From Microcystis aeruginosa W13-11 (GTDB taxonomy: Bacteria > Cyanobacteriota > Cyanobacteriia > Cyanobacteriales > Microcystaceae), in contig JAADBR010000010.1 of the NCBI GenBank assembly GCA_009995705.1, positions 1 through 64,000 on the forward strand: DNA of 64,000 nt, in the 5' to 3' direction. Shown piece after piece: positions 46,196 to 55,013 of the stretch. Made by a program: the position numbers and the translations under genes. Each line of letters starts with the position of its first letter. Positions within the stretch are counted from its first letter, which is position 1. A model generated the notes under the pieces. It was given only the letters and a program-made list of their open reading frames with translations. It was not told where the DNA came from and searched no databases.

Positions 46196-47584
46196 CTAGT
46201 CTCCTGCCAGTTCAACAAGCTTGCCAATGTTGAAGTCAATCCGAATCCATTCACTGCCGCGCCAAAAACTTCCCAGCAGTAATAGCGGAATCTGCCAATG
46301 ATGCACCATTAAAAAAGGGAGGGGATCGTCCCACTCAAAGATGGCATCTTTGCCGTTGACGAGAATCTGTAATCGTTGCCTGAGCATCTTTGGAGAAAGT
46401 AGCTGGGTTAGCAATCTCCAAACTTCGTGATAAGTCCAATAGGTTGGGCGGCTAGAGGCAAGTGGCTGAGCCATCTGGGGGAGTGGATGTAGATTTAGAT
46501 AAGCCTGTGCCACATCAGGATGGTTGTAGAACATCGTGATGGCAGAGTGTGTGCGCGGATTACATTCGATCGCATAAACCTGTCCATCATCTGCTGCCTG
46601 AATGAAGTCGAAAGACACTTGTCCCGTAAGGTTCAGCCCCTTGACAAAGGCGAGAATCCACCGTTCAATCTCAGAATGATCAACGTGTTCGTAGTTGACC
46701 TGAAACGCTGAAGACTTGCAGCAGCAGTGAAGCTGCACGTGTCCTTGACGAACAGTACTATGGGTACAATATTCTTGCCCTGGAATATACTCCTGCATGA
46801 TCCAGGGATTTGCTTCAGAAATGGGCAGCGATCGCACAAAAGTCGCCGTTTCCTCAGCATCTCGTAGGGGCAACTGCGTCAGATCCAATCGCCGCACTGA
46901 ATCGTAAGGAATGCTTTTGAGGATATAGGGACGCTTTGCCTTACTAAAATCAAAGTCAATCACCTGCTGAGGATGGGTGATGCGATGGGATTTTGGCACG
47001 CTTAATCCTAGGGTTCCTGCGGCGATCGCAAAGGCGTACTTATCATCCAGTTGCTTGAGCCTCTCCACATCCACATGCATGACGGTGCAATGGGGCGCAA
47101 GCATTTCTGCAATCAGCGCATCATAATAACTGGCAACGGGGCTACAAACGGGAACGTAAACAGTAACGTTTTCTTTTTGCACAATCTCCAGTAATGCCTG
47201 AGCATACTGGGACGATTGTGGTTTGGGTATGGTGTAGAACCGATCAACGCACCAAGAAAAGCGGTGTCCAGTTAACCAGTACTTGTGCATCTCCACTAGG
47301 ATGACTCGGTGCCCTGCTTTGTGAAATGATCGCGCAAGCTGCAAGGCTTTAGTCATCTTGCCGCCGCTAATGAGAACCGTTTGCGGATTTACTGTGGTTG
47401 ATCGCGCCTGGCGAAGAACTAGCGATCTCAGCAAAGCAATCGACACGAGGGTAAGGTTGAACGGCAATGCCAGCAGCAGCAAAGTAAGAGTGGCAAGGGT
47501 TTTTAAGCGCGATCTCACCCCGCTGCTGACCGCACTGACCTCTGGCTCAGAGAGAAGCTTAACCTTGGGAGCGGTTTTTATCAT
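46196..47584 (-). CDS. mysC: MysC, ATP-grasp ligase forming mycosporine-glycine
   Basis: 462 residues. It activates 4-deoxygadusol with ATP and adds glycine. A hydrophobic segment at about 30-57 (TLTLLLLALPFNLTLVSIALL) suggests membrane attachment, usual for the family. Then SGGKMTKALQLARSFHKAG, DKYAFAIAAGTLGLSVPKS, YILKSIPYDSV, IMQEYIPGQEY and the metal-binding IECNPRTHSAITMF complete the ATP-grasp fold. Third gene of mysABCD, 25 bases after mysB. Confidence 0.92.
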   Translation of the reverse strand: MIKTAPKVKLLSEPEVSAVSSGVRSRLKTLATLTLLLLALPFNLTLVSIALLRSLVLRQARSTTVNPQTVLISGGKMTKALQLARSFHKAGHRVILVEMHKYWLTGHRFSWCVDRFYTIPKPQSSQYAQALLEIVQKENVTVYVPVCSPVASYYDALIAEMLAPHCTVMHVDVERLKQLDDKYAFAIAAGTLGLSVPKSHRITHPQQVIDFDFSKAKRPYILKSIPYDSVRRLDLTQLPLRDAEETATFVRSLPISEANPWIMQEYIPGQEYCTHSTVRQGHVQLHCCCKSSAFQVNYEHVDHSEIERWILAFVKGLNLTGQVSFDFIQAADDGQVYAIECNPRTHSAITMFYNHPDVAQAYLNLHPLPQMAQPLASSRPTYWTYHEVWRLLTQLLSPKMLRQRLQILVNGKDAIFEWDDPLPFLMVHHWQIPLLLLGSFWRGSEWIRIDFNIGKLVELAGD

Positions 47585-47609
47585 AGGTTTGAGTGGGCGG
47601 ATTAATGGA

Positions 47610-48413
47610 CTACATACGCCGAATCAAGGTCAAGCCGTCTCGCAGAGGTAGCAGGACTTGCTCAACTCGTGGATCGTGGCTCAGGGTTTGGTTGAACTGT
47701 GCGATCGCCTTGCCATTGGGCGTAGGCGTTTCCGAGAGATAGGGCTGCCCCTGCATCAAAGTATTGTCCGCACAGATTAACCCGTTTGGAGCTAGCAGCG
47801 AGGTGGTCAGGAGCAGATTTAGGTAGTCGATGTAACCTGCTTTATCGGCATCAATAAAGACTAGATCGAACACCTCTCCTGCCTCTGCAAGCTGCTTAAG
47901 GGTTTCAAGAGCAGGCGCCACTTTGACTACGATTTTGTGTCCGGCCGTCGACTCGTTAAAACACTGCCGCGCAAATTCAGCCACATAAGCATCAACCTCA
48001 CAAGCCACGACCTGCCCATCGCTGGGCAATGCCTCTGCCATCGCTAGAGCGGAATAGCCCGTAAACATGCCAATCTCTAGCACCCGTTGCGCTTGCGTCA
48101 AATGCACCAGAAATTTGAGCATTTGACCTTCCACATGCCCGGAGAGCATTTCCTGCTCTAGCTGGCGCACCGTTTCACCATCCGTAAATCGCTTGCTCCA
48201 GTCCTCCGCTTGAGTCCGTTGCACCAATGCAGCCAAGGCAGGCGATTCGGGTGTCGTACAAACATCCAAATACGGGTCGAGTCCGCAGGCTAGGGCATAG
48301 ACTTGCTGCAATTCAGCTTTGAAAACCGGATCAAGCCCATCGATCGACTCGGCGCGACCGACCAAGGCTGCTAACTTCGCTGAGATAATTCCAACGGGTG
48401 TAACGGGTCTCAT
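47610..48413 (-). CDS. mysB: MysB, O-methyltransferase forming 4-deoxygadusol
   Basis: 267 residues, class I SAM methyltransferase of the caffeoyl-CoA-type group: [19 protein letters not shown] (motif I), [35 protein letters not shown] (metal-binding Asp) and [10 protein letters not shown]. It methylates the MysA product to 4-deoxygadusol. The ATG overlaps the mysA stop by 4 bases, so translation is coupled. Confidence 0.93.
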   Translation of the reverse strand: MRPVTPVGIISAKLAALVGRAESIDGLDPVFKAELQQVYALACGLDPYLDVCTTPESPALAALVQRTQAEDWSKRFTDGETVRQLEQEMLSGHVEGQMLKFLVHLTQAQRVLEIGMFTGYSALAMAEALPSDGQVVACEVDAYVAEFARQCFNESTAGHKIVVKVAPALETLKQLAEAGEVFDLVFIDADKAGYIDYLNLLLTTSLLAPNGLICADNTLMQGQPYLSETPTPNGKAIAQFNQTLSHDPRVEQVLLPLRDGLTLIRRM

Positions 48414-49642
48414 ACGCCTGCTCCCTCTAAGGCTGGATCGAGGCGCACGTACATATCCTCACCATTGCCCTGACGAGGATAGTTTTGAGCGATCGCTCGG
48501 TGAACCGCTAAGGCATTGTCCAACTCAGATCGCGTTAGGTCGTTCATAAACACGCATTGCCCAATCGGGCGGGGAGCCGCTGCTCGCTGCCAACCATCGC
48601 GAGTCCGCGTAATTGCTTCGGTCGCTTTCCACAGGAGTTCTGGGGTGAGATAGGGGCTATCGATCGCCAGCCCCAATCGGCTCATTAAGCCTAAAATGCG
48701 ATTGCGGTCTTCAATCGAAATATAGCCGCGCAACTGGGCGATCGTCGCCGTAAATGCCATATCAATGTTGACGCTATGACCGTGCAACATCGGTGGTTCC
48801 GGCGTTAATTCTAGGGTCGGACTCCAGGTATGACCATAAGCAATCACTCGATCTAAATCTAGCTCATGCAGGTTGGGCACCTCTAGCTCTAACATGACTT
48901 GAATTGCCTTGTAAGTCAAACGGTGCCCCACAGCTTGCAACTCAGGGGTGCCATTCAGATAGCCAAAACGGCTGTGCAGCAATGCCGCACCCTGTTCTTC
49001 TAGCAGCTCAAAGATTTCTTTATTGCCCACAACTGCAATCTTGATTAACTCTGCCATTCCGTTGCGAATTTGATCGATTGGCAAAGTTCCCAAAAATGAG
49101 AAATCAAGAATTACCTTTTGAGAGGCATGATACGCCCCAAGACGATTCTTTAGTTTACCATGATTGACAGCAACCTTAATCGCCACGCTAGCATCAATCA
49201 AGCCAATCAAGCTTGTGGGCACGCGAATGTAGTTGGTTTTGCGACGATAGGCAGAACAAGCGAACCCAGCAACATCGGTCGTGAGTCCGCCACCCACAAC
49301 CAAAACAGGCTCCTTACGCACCAGTCCAAAGTCGGCAAACGCATCGACAATCTTCTCGAAAGTTCTCAGAGTTTTTTCAGGCTCTTTGATACTGACTTGA
49401 AAAACAGTCAAATCGATTTGATAGTGAGCGAAGTACCGAGCGATCTGCTGGCGATACAAGCCATAAACAGTTTGATCAATCACCATCAAGCAGCGTCTGA
49501 ATGGTGCATAACTTTCGGCAATTTCGGGATTCCCAATTTTGAAAGCACCGTTTACATAGAGCAAACTGAAATCAATCTTTTCGTAGCCTTCAATATGAAA
49601 GGCACAATCTGTGGACGTAAAAGTAGCCTTGATACCTGCCAT
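48410..49642 (-). CDS. mysA: MysA, 2-epi-5-epi-valiolone/DHQ synthase-like 2-demethyl-4-deoxygadusol synthase
   Basis: 410 residues, sugar phosphate cyclase fold. It turns sedoheptulose 7-phosphate into 2-demethyl-4-deoxygadusol, the first step of mycosporine synthesis. Visible: [22 protein letters not shown] (NAD site), [46 protein letters not shown] with the metal Glu, and the metal His residues in [10 protein letters not shown] and [13 protein letters not shown]. First gene of mysA-B-C-D. A perfect 18-base inverted repeat lies 8 bases before its start. The DNA of the operon is visibly richer in G and C than the neighbouring genes. Confidence 0.94.
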   Translation of the reverse strand: MAGIKATFTSTDCAFHIEGYEKIDFSLLYVNGAFKIGNPEIAESYAPFRRCLMVIDQTVYGLYRQQIARYFAHYQIDLTVFQVSIKEPEKTLRTFEKIVDAFADFGLVRKEPVLVVGGGLTTDVAGFACSAYRRKTNYIRVPTSLIGLIDASVAIKVAVNHGKLKNRLGAYHASQKVILDFSFLGTLPIDQIRNGMAELIKIAVVGNKEIFELLEEQGAALLHSRFGYLNGTPELQAVGHRLTYKAIQVMLELEVPNLHELDLDRVIAYGHTWSPTLELTPEPPMLHGHSVNIDMAFTATIAQLRGYISIEDRNRILGLMSRLGLAIDSPYLTPELLWKATEAITRTRDGWQRAAAPRPIGQCVFMNDLTRSELDNALAVHRAIAQNYPRQGNGEDMYVRLDPALEGAGV

Positions 49643-49650
49643 AAGGGTTC

Positions 49651-49690
49651 ATTCTGAGATTCTGTTACGAGGGTAACAGAATCTCAGAAT
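49651..49690. promoter_or_regulatory. Perfect 18-base inverted repeat just before mysA
   Basis: ATTCTGAGATTCTGTTAC (49651-49668), loop GAGG, then the exact reverse complement (49673-49690). Transcribed towards mysA it forms a long hairpin ending 8 bases before the ATG, over the place of the ribosome site. It could be an operator, a leader hairpin that limits translation, or the joined ends of a lost insertion element. No poly-T follows, so a terminator is unlikely. Confidence 0.6.
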
Positions 49691-49799
49691 TTATTCAACA
49701 TCTCCTGCCAACACCCAGCAATTCCCAATTCAAACGGTAGCACAGAATACAGAACCAGTCTTACTCTTGCCTTTCAAAATGGAGTGAAGGGTTTGAACA

Positions 49800-50300
49800 G
49801 TGGGTTTCGGGGGAATGGAAGTCAAACAACTGGGTTTTATGGGGATGCTGAGCTATTTCCAGCTAGTTATCCCTGGGATAACTGAGCCTCGAAGTGCCAG
49901 CAATGCTACCCGCTACAGTCTGAAAGACGGAATATTAGGGGCATTCGCTGCCTTTTTTCGCCAGAATGAATCATTTCTAGAAGATCAGCGTCAACTTAAT
50001 AGTTGTTGTAGACGAGATAATGCTCAAAGTCTGTTTGGTTTGGTCAACATCCCGACAGTAGAGCAGATGCGGAACATCCTCAATGGAATAGTCGCAAAGC
50101 ATCTTTTTCCCCTGTTCAGGTGGATTGAACAAGGGCTGAAAGACCAAGGCTATTTGAGGGGGTTTGAGGCGTTGAATGGCAACTTACTCGTCGCCCTAGA
50201 TGCTACTCAGTACTATAGTTCAGAGAAAATTAGTTGTCCTTATTGCTCAAGCCGCACCTCAAAACAGGGAAAGATAACCTATCAAATCAGGAGAAAGGTA
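49800..50300 (+). pseudogene. Transposase relic (N-terminal part), joined to xisH
   Basis: From GTG 49800 (or ATG 49815) about 160 codons encode the front of a cyanobacterial transposase: YSLKDGILGAFAAFFRQNES, then IPTVEQMRNILNGI, GNLLVALDATQYYSSEKISC, CPYCSSRTSKQGKITY. The last piece includes the first catalytic Asp (ALDATQ). Complete enzymes of this kind are over 400 residues. The frame then runs directly into xisH, so the C-terminal two thirds are lost. Confidence 0.8.
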
Positions 50301-50303
50301 AAA

Positions 50304-50720
50304 TTGGCTAAGGATTTAGTTTATCAAGCAGCCAAAAACGCTTTGATCAAAGATAATTGGTTAATTACTCATGACCCTTATACGATAAGTTTTGGAGGGG
50401 TGAATATGGCTGTCGATTTAGGCGCAGAAAAGCTGATTGCTGCGACTAAAGATCATCAAAAGATTGCCGTAGAAATTAAAAGTTTTTAAGAGGGGTCTTC
50501 AGCGATCTCAGAATTTCATACTGCTCTAGGACAATTTATTAATTATCGGGCGGTTTTAAAAAGAAAAGATCGAGATAGAGTCTTGTTTTTAGCTATTCCT
50601 AGTTTTACTTACGACACTTTTTTCTCTTTAGATTTTACCCAATTGATGATTAGAGAAAACCATTTAAAATTAATCATTTTTTCGCCAAGTCAGGAGGTAA
50701 TCTTAACATGGATAAGTTAG
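50304..50720 (+). pseudogene. xisH: XisH-like fdxN element excision controlling factor, with an internal stop
   Basis: 138 codons from a TTG at 50304 (preceded by an AGGAG/AAAGG stretch): LAKDLVYQAAKNALIKDNWL, THDPYTISFGGVNMAVDLGA, EKLIAATKDHQKIAVEIKSF, then TAA at 50487-50489, and in the same frame EGSSAISEFHTALGQFINYR through SPSQEVILTWIS with the stop at 50720. The Asp...Glu-x-Lys pattern (DLGAEK...VEIK) is the PD-(D/E)XK nuclease core of XisH. One nonsense codon breaks it just after the core; a small local insertion is likely because one residue more than usual lies there. It overlaps xisI by 13 bases. Confidence 0.8.
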
Positions 50721-51043
50721 CAAAATATCGTCAATTAGTCAAAAGTATTCTTTCGGAATATACTCAATATAAACCCACTGGTAATGATTTGGAGATTCAA
50801 GCTATTTTTGATGAACAAAAAGAACATTATCAGGTCGTTACTTTTGGGTGGGAAGGCGAAAAGTATGTACATTATTGTCTTATTCATATTGACCTCAAGT
50901 CTGATAAAATTTGGATTCAATGGAATATGACAGAACAAGATATTGCTGAAGATTTAGTTAGGCTAGGTGTTCCTAAAAAAGATATTGTCATTGGCTTTCA
51001 TCCTCCTATACTTCGTCAATTGACCGATTATGCAGTAGGATAG
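50708..51043 (+). CDS. xisI: XisI-like fdxN element excision controlling factor
   Basis: 111 residues, intact. The family marks are clear: MDKLAKYRQLVKSILSEYTQ at the start, YQVVTFGWEGEKYVHYCLIH in the middle and the closing IVIGFHPPILRQLTDYAVG. XisH/XisI pairs were named from heterocyst excision in Nostoc but are spread widely in cyanobacteria lacking heterocysts, usually as a two-gene unit of unknown role. The start overlaps the xisH end, showing translational coupling. With xisH interrupted, its function here is doubtful. Confidence 0.88.
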   Translation: MDKLAKYRQLVKSILSEYTQYKPTGNDLEIQAIFDEQKEHYQVVTFGWEGEKYVHYCLIHIDLKSDKIWIQWNMTEQDIAEDLVRLGVPKKDIVIGFHPPILRQLTDYAVG

Positions 51044-51073
51044 ACTAATTTATCCTACTGCAATTGATCCCAG

Positions 51074-51766
51074 TTAGCTGTCTGGTTCTTGGGGGTTATC
51101 TGTTGGTGACTTTGCTTTTTTTGATAGGATACCTTTTACTTTTATTGCGGCTAAACCTAGTCCGAGTAATCCTAGACCAAAGACATTAGAAGCCTCAGGA
51201 ACACTCTTTGGAGGCTGAGAAGCGATAGATCCATACTGCAAATGATCTATACTGATACCTACACTTATTAAAGTTTGGGAAATGGATATCTTTGAAATTC
51301 CTTCTGGATTTATAACTCCGAAGAAACGATCGTCACCCGTGGTTCCATCAAATCTTCCATCGCCAATCTGGCCTTGACCTAATTGAATCTTGCCGAGAGA
51401 ACCTCCTTGAGCATTAAAAGCTTCAAAAGTAAGTGGTGTTCCATCCGTCCCTAGTGCCCCAGAATATGAATCTGTCCAAACGAGACCAGCATGAGTCGGA
51501 AGAGTTCCTAAAGTATTTTTATCAAAAGTAAAATTTAAGCCTCCTATAACTCCATTTCCGTATTCGACTAAATAATGACCCTGTTGTCCATTTCCATCAA
51601 TTACTCCATCATCGCTATCAACAGAATCTGCGTAAAAATCAGGATTACCAATTAAAACGGGTAATCCACTGGCACTAGAGGCCGTTACACCAGGAGTATT
51701 TAGAAGACCATCTTCAAAGTTTTCAAGATAGAAATAGTTAAAATTTACACTCTTAAGCTTGAAGTC
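51074..51766 (-). pseudogene. PEP-CTERM exported protein lacking its signal peptide (5'-truncated)
   Basis: A minus-strand frame of about 230 codons with no start codon at its front: a stop precedes DFKLKSVNFNYFYLENFEDG. It is otherwise open to the stop at 51074. The middle is rich in Gly, Asp and Asn (IGDGRFDGTTGDDRFFGVIN). The end is a PEP-CTERM sorting tail: VPEASNVFGLGLLGLGLAAI, then the basic KVKGILSKKAK. Such proteins need an N-terminal signal peptide, which is missing here, so export should fail. The lost front lies beyond 51766, where no matching sequence is seen. Confidence 0.75.
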
Positions 51767-52142
51767 TTACTCCATAAGAGAGCTAGGGTTTAGAGACTGC
51801 AAGACTTTTGCCAGACTCCCTCCAAGAGCGTTAACCAATTCTGTCCGATAAAACCTCCTCTACCGAATCACCACCAAAACCTGATTTAGGGGTTACAAAG
51901 GTGAGATGCTCCCCTTTTAGACTTTATGCTCGATGATGCCATCCCTATGGCTCTTGTTAATTCCTCTTGATTTGGGATTGGGATGTACCGGGCAAAAGGG
52001 TTTGATGTTCCGTATCATTTGCTACATTCTGAATTTGGAATTGCTGGCCAACACCTGATCTTGTTGGCTCTGTGAAAGTCTGCGACTACAATGGAGACAA
52101 GTGACAATTTTTGCCAGAGTGATCACCGAGGACTAATAAAGA
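51767..52142. other. Intergenic, upstream of the M16 peptidase
   Basis: No gene recognised. The left part may be scar tissue from the loss of the PEP-CTERM gene front; the word ACCGAATCACCACC here also occurs at about 39845. The right 100 bases should hold the peptidase promoter. Confidence 0.35.
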
Positions 52143-53432
52143 ATGACGGCTATCCTAGGGAAACCTGCCACACTCAACACTCCGATTCTGCACCGTCTTG
52201 CCAATGGTTTAACGATTATTGCCGAAAGTCAACCAGTAGAAGCGGTTAATCTCAATGTTTGGCTGCAGGTCGGCTCGGCCTTAGAATCGGATCAGATCAA
52301 TGGGATGGCTCATTTTCTTGAACACATGGTTTTTAAGGGAACCCGTAACTTAGACAGTGGTGAATTTGAACGGGCGATCGAATCGAGGGGAGCGGTGACT
52401 AATGCCGCTACTAGCCAAGAATACACCCATTATTACATTACCACTGCCCCGCAGGACTTCGCCCATCTGGCTCCGCTGCAGCTAGAAGTGGTTTTAGAAG
52501 CTTTAATTCCCGATGAAGCTTTTGAGCGGGAAAGACAGGTTGTTTTAGCAGAAATTCGTCGTTCTCAGGATAATCCCCGTCGTCGCACTTTTTATCGCAC
52601 CATGGAGACTTGTTTTCAAGTTTTACCCTATCGTCGTCCAGTGTTGGGTCCGATGGCAGTGATTGAAAATCTCACTGCTCAACAAATGCGCGATTTTCAT
52701 CGGACTTGGTATCGTCCCGAATGGATGACGGTGGCGGTGGTGGGTAATTTGCCTGTAGATGATTTAATGGCTATTGTGAGGGATTCTTTAGATGCTTTAG
52801 GCAGTAAGGGCAATTCTGGGCTTATTTCTCATCCTATCGCTAATCTACAGCCCGAAGCTCCTTTTAACGAGATTATCCGTCAAGAATACGAGGATGAAAA
52901 TTTGCAGCAGGCCCGCTTAATCCTATTTTGGAAAGTGCCGGGGTTGAGAGACTTAGAAAAAACCTATCCTCTCGATGTTTTAGCGGCTATTCTGGGTCAG
53001 GGCAAGGTATCGCGATTATTTCAGTCTCTGCGCCAAGAAAAGGGCTTAGTTTCCCAAATAACTGCCAGTAATATGTCCCAAGCAGTGCAAGGGGTGTTTT
53101 CCATTTCGGCCCAATTGGCCTCGGAAAATATCGAGCAAGTGGAGAGAGAGGTGCTGGCACAGATTGGACAAATTCAACAGAAAGCTGTGACAGTTTCTGA
53201 ACTGGAACGAGTTAAAACCCAAGTGGCCAATCGGTTTATTTTTGGCAATGAAAGACCGAGCGATCGGGCCAACCTTTACGGTTATTATCATACTCAGATC
53301 GGTGATTTACAACTGGCTTTTTGTTATCCCCAACACATTGAAGCTCTCACTTTAGAGGATATTCAAAATGCCTGTCAAGAGTATTTAAATCCCAACGCTT
53401 ACGGTGTGGTTGTGGTAAGACCAATTCAGTAA
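52143..53432 (+). CDS. M16-family zinc peptidase (processing-peptidase-like)
   Basis: 429 residues. The inverted zinc motif HFLEH (His57, Glu60, His61) is followed by the third ligand Glu in the EDVVLAE-like segment RERQVVLAEIRRSQDNP near residue 137, so it is a catalytically complete pitrilysin-type half. The C-terminal half carries the R/Y substrate-binding part (NERPSDRANLYGYYHTQIGD). Cyanobacterial relatives often occur as pairs of an active and an inactive subunit; no second subunit is next to it here. Probably acts on small peptides or transit-like sequences. Confidence 0.92.
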   Translation: MTAILGKPATLNTPILHRLANGLTIIAESQPVEAVNLNVWLQVGSALESDQINGMAHFLEHMVFKGTRNLDSGEFERAIESRGAVTNAATSQEYTHYYITTAPQDFAHLAPLQLEVVLEALIPDEAFERERQVVLAEIRRSQDNPRRRTFYRTMETCFQVLPYRRPVLGPMAVIENLTAQQMRDFHRTWYRPEWMTVAVVGNLPVDDLMAIVRDSLDALGSKGNSGLISHPIANLQPEAPFNEIIRQEYEDENLQQARLILFWKVPGLRDLEKTYPLDVLAAILGQGKVSRLFQSLRQEKGLVSQITASNMSQAVQGVFSISAQLASENIEQVEREVLAQIGQIQQKAVTVSELERVKTQVANRFIFGNERPSDRANLYGYYHTQIGDLQLAFCYPQHIEALTLEDIQNACQEYLNPNAYGVVVVRPIQ

Positions 53433-53470
53433 TCAGTGAACGAGAAAATAATGGGGAAATTTCAACCAAA

Positions 53471-53514
53471 ACCCTAACACCCTAACACCCGACACCCGAC
53501 ACCCGACACCCGAC
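53471..53514. repeat. Short tandem repeat ACACCCG/ACACCCTA
   Basis: Four copies of ACACCCG preceded by two ACACCCTA-like units, in the gap between the M16 peptidase and the fructosamine kinase gene. Related words occur at 36621-36658. Confidence 0.7.
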
Positions 53515-53526
53515 TCCTGATAACCT

Positions 53527-54387
53527 ATGTGGACTCAAATTGCTCGACATATTACCCAAACCACGGAAAAACCCTTTGAAATTGAGAAAAGTCGTCCCGT
53601 TAGTGGTGGCTGTATCAATCAGGGTTATGCCGTTAGTGGCAATGGTTTAATTTATTTTGTCAAGATTAATCAAGCGAACCAAGAGGCCATGTTTGCTGCC
53701 GAAGCTTTAGGATTAAGGCAAATTCACGCTACCAAGACTATCAGGGTTCCGGAGCCAATTTGTTGGGGAATTGCTGATAAATCGAGTTATTTAGTGCTAG
53801 AGTGGCTGGAATTCGGCGGTGGCGATAGTCAAAGCTGGGAAAAAATGGGGCGAAATTTAGCTCATTTACATCAAGTTTCCCTGTCCGATCGCTTTGGTTG
53901 GCATTGTAATAATACCATTGGTTCTACTCCCCAGATTAATACCATTAGTAACAATTGGGCGGATTTTTTCGCTCATCAGCGTATTGGCTATCAATTAAGA
54001 CTTGCGAAGGAGCGCGGCGGCAATTTTCCCGACGAGGATCAAGTTATTCCCGCTATTAGCGAGATTTTGAGTCAGCATCAACCCCATCCCTCCCTCGTCC
54101 ACGGTGATTTGTGGTCGGGAAATGCGGCAATTACCGTCGATGGGGAACCAGTAATTTTAGACCCTGCCACCTATTGGGGAGACCGGGAGGTAGATTTAGC
54201 CATGACGGAACTTTTTGGCGGTTTTCCGGCGGCTTTTTATCGGGGTTATAACGATGTTTTCCCCCTCGATGCCGGTTATCAACAGCGCAAAACTCTTTAC
54301 AATCTCTACCACATTCTCAATCACTTTAATTTATTTGGTGGTGGTTATGCTTCCCAGGCCAATCGGATGTTACAGGAAATTCTTTAA
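53527..54387 (+). CDS. Fructosamine kinase family protein (ketosamine 3-kinase-like)
   Basis: 286 residues, APH-like kinase fold. It phosphorylates sugar amines attached to proteins or free amines, a step in deglycation. Visible: FVKIN (ATP lysine), the catalytic loop LVHGDLWSGNAAI with Asp and Asn, and the metal-binding ILDPATYWGDREVDLAM with Asp. The GCINQGY loop near residue 28 is typical. It follows the M16 gene by 94 bases and may be co-transcribed with it. Confidence 0.92.
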   Translation: MWTQIARHITQTTEKPFEIEKSRPVSGGCINQGYAVSGNGLIYFVKINQANQEAMFAAEALGLRQIHATKTIRVPEPICWGIADKSSYLVLEWLEFGGGDSQSWEKMGRNLAHLHQVSLSDRFGWHCNNTIGSTPQINTISNNWADFFAHQRIGYQLRLAKERGGNFPDEDQVIPAISEILSQHQPHPSLVHGDLWSGNAAITVDGEPVILDPATYWGDREVDLAMTELFGGFPAAFYRGYNDVFPLDAGYQQRKTLYNLYHILNHFNLFGGGYASQANRMLQEIL

Positions 54388-54422
54388 AGGTTTTACTTGT
54401 GAATATTTACTGAAGATAAGTT

Positions 54423-55013
54423 ATGTCTATTCGAGAAAATGCTGTGATGAAAACTCCAGAGACAAAAGTGTGGACTGATGCAGAATTTATGGCGTTACCT
54501 GACGATGGTAATCGTTACGAATTGGTCAAGGGAGAGTTAATTAATATGGGAAATTCTTGGGCTTTACATGGTTACATTGCCATTATTTTAAGTGCTGCTT
54601 TATTCGCTTTAGTAACATCTCGAAAACTAGGGGTATTATTGGACTCCAGCACTGCTTTTACTATGAAAAATGGTAATAAACGCTCTCCTGATATAGCTTT
54701 TTTTGCTAAGGAACGTCTGCAAGGATTGGAAGAATTGCCAACGGGTTTTTTAGAAGGTGCGCCGGATTTAGTGGTAGAAATTCTCTCTCCAGGGAATACA
54801 GTGGCAGAAATCGAGGACAAAATTGCCGAATATTTTGCCAATGGGACTCGTTTGCTCTGGGTTATCAGTCCAGGTCAACACTATGTTTTAGTTTATCGTT
54901 GCGGGTACGAACCGCAGGGATTATTAACATCAGGAGATTTTTTGGAGGGGGAAGATGTGGTTCCGGGGTTCACTTTTCGCGTAGCTGATTTGTTTCAAAA
55001 ACTATCTTTTTGA
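54423..55013 (+). CDS. Uma2-family (DUF820) restriction-endonuclease-like protein
   Basis: 196 residues. PD-(D/E)XK-like fold of the Uma2 family, which is strongly expanded in cyanobacteria and of unknown function. Family marks: WTDAEFMALPDDGNRYELVKGELINM at the start, SPDIAFFAKERL, and the core GAPDLVVEILSPGNTVAEIEDKIAEYFANGTRLLWVI. A second ATG at 54447 is possible. It is convergent with murG and the two coding regions overlap by 19 bases at their ends. Confidence 0.9.
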   Translation: MSIRENAVMKTPETKVWTDAEFMALPDDGNRYELVKGELINMGNSWALHGYIAIILSAALFALVTSRKLGVLLDSSTAFTMKNGNKRSPDIAFFAKERLQGLEELPTGFLEGAPDLVVEILSPGNTVAEIEDKIAEYFANGTRLLWVISPGQHYVLVYRCGYEPQGLLTSGDFLEGEDVVPGFTFRVADLFQKLSF

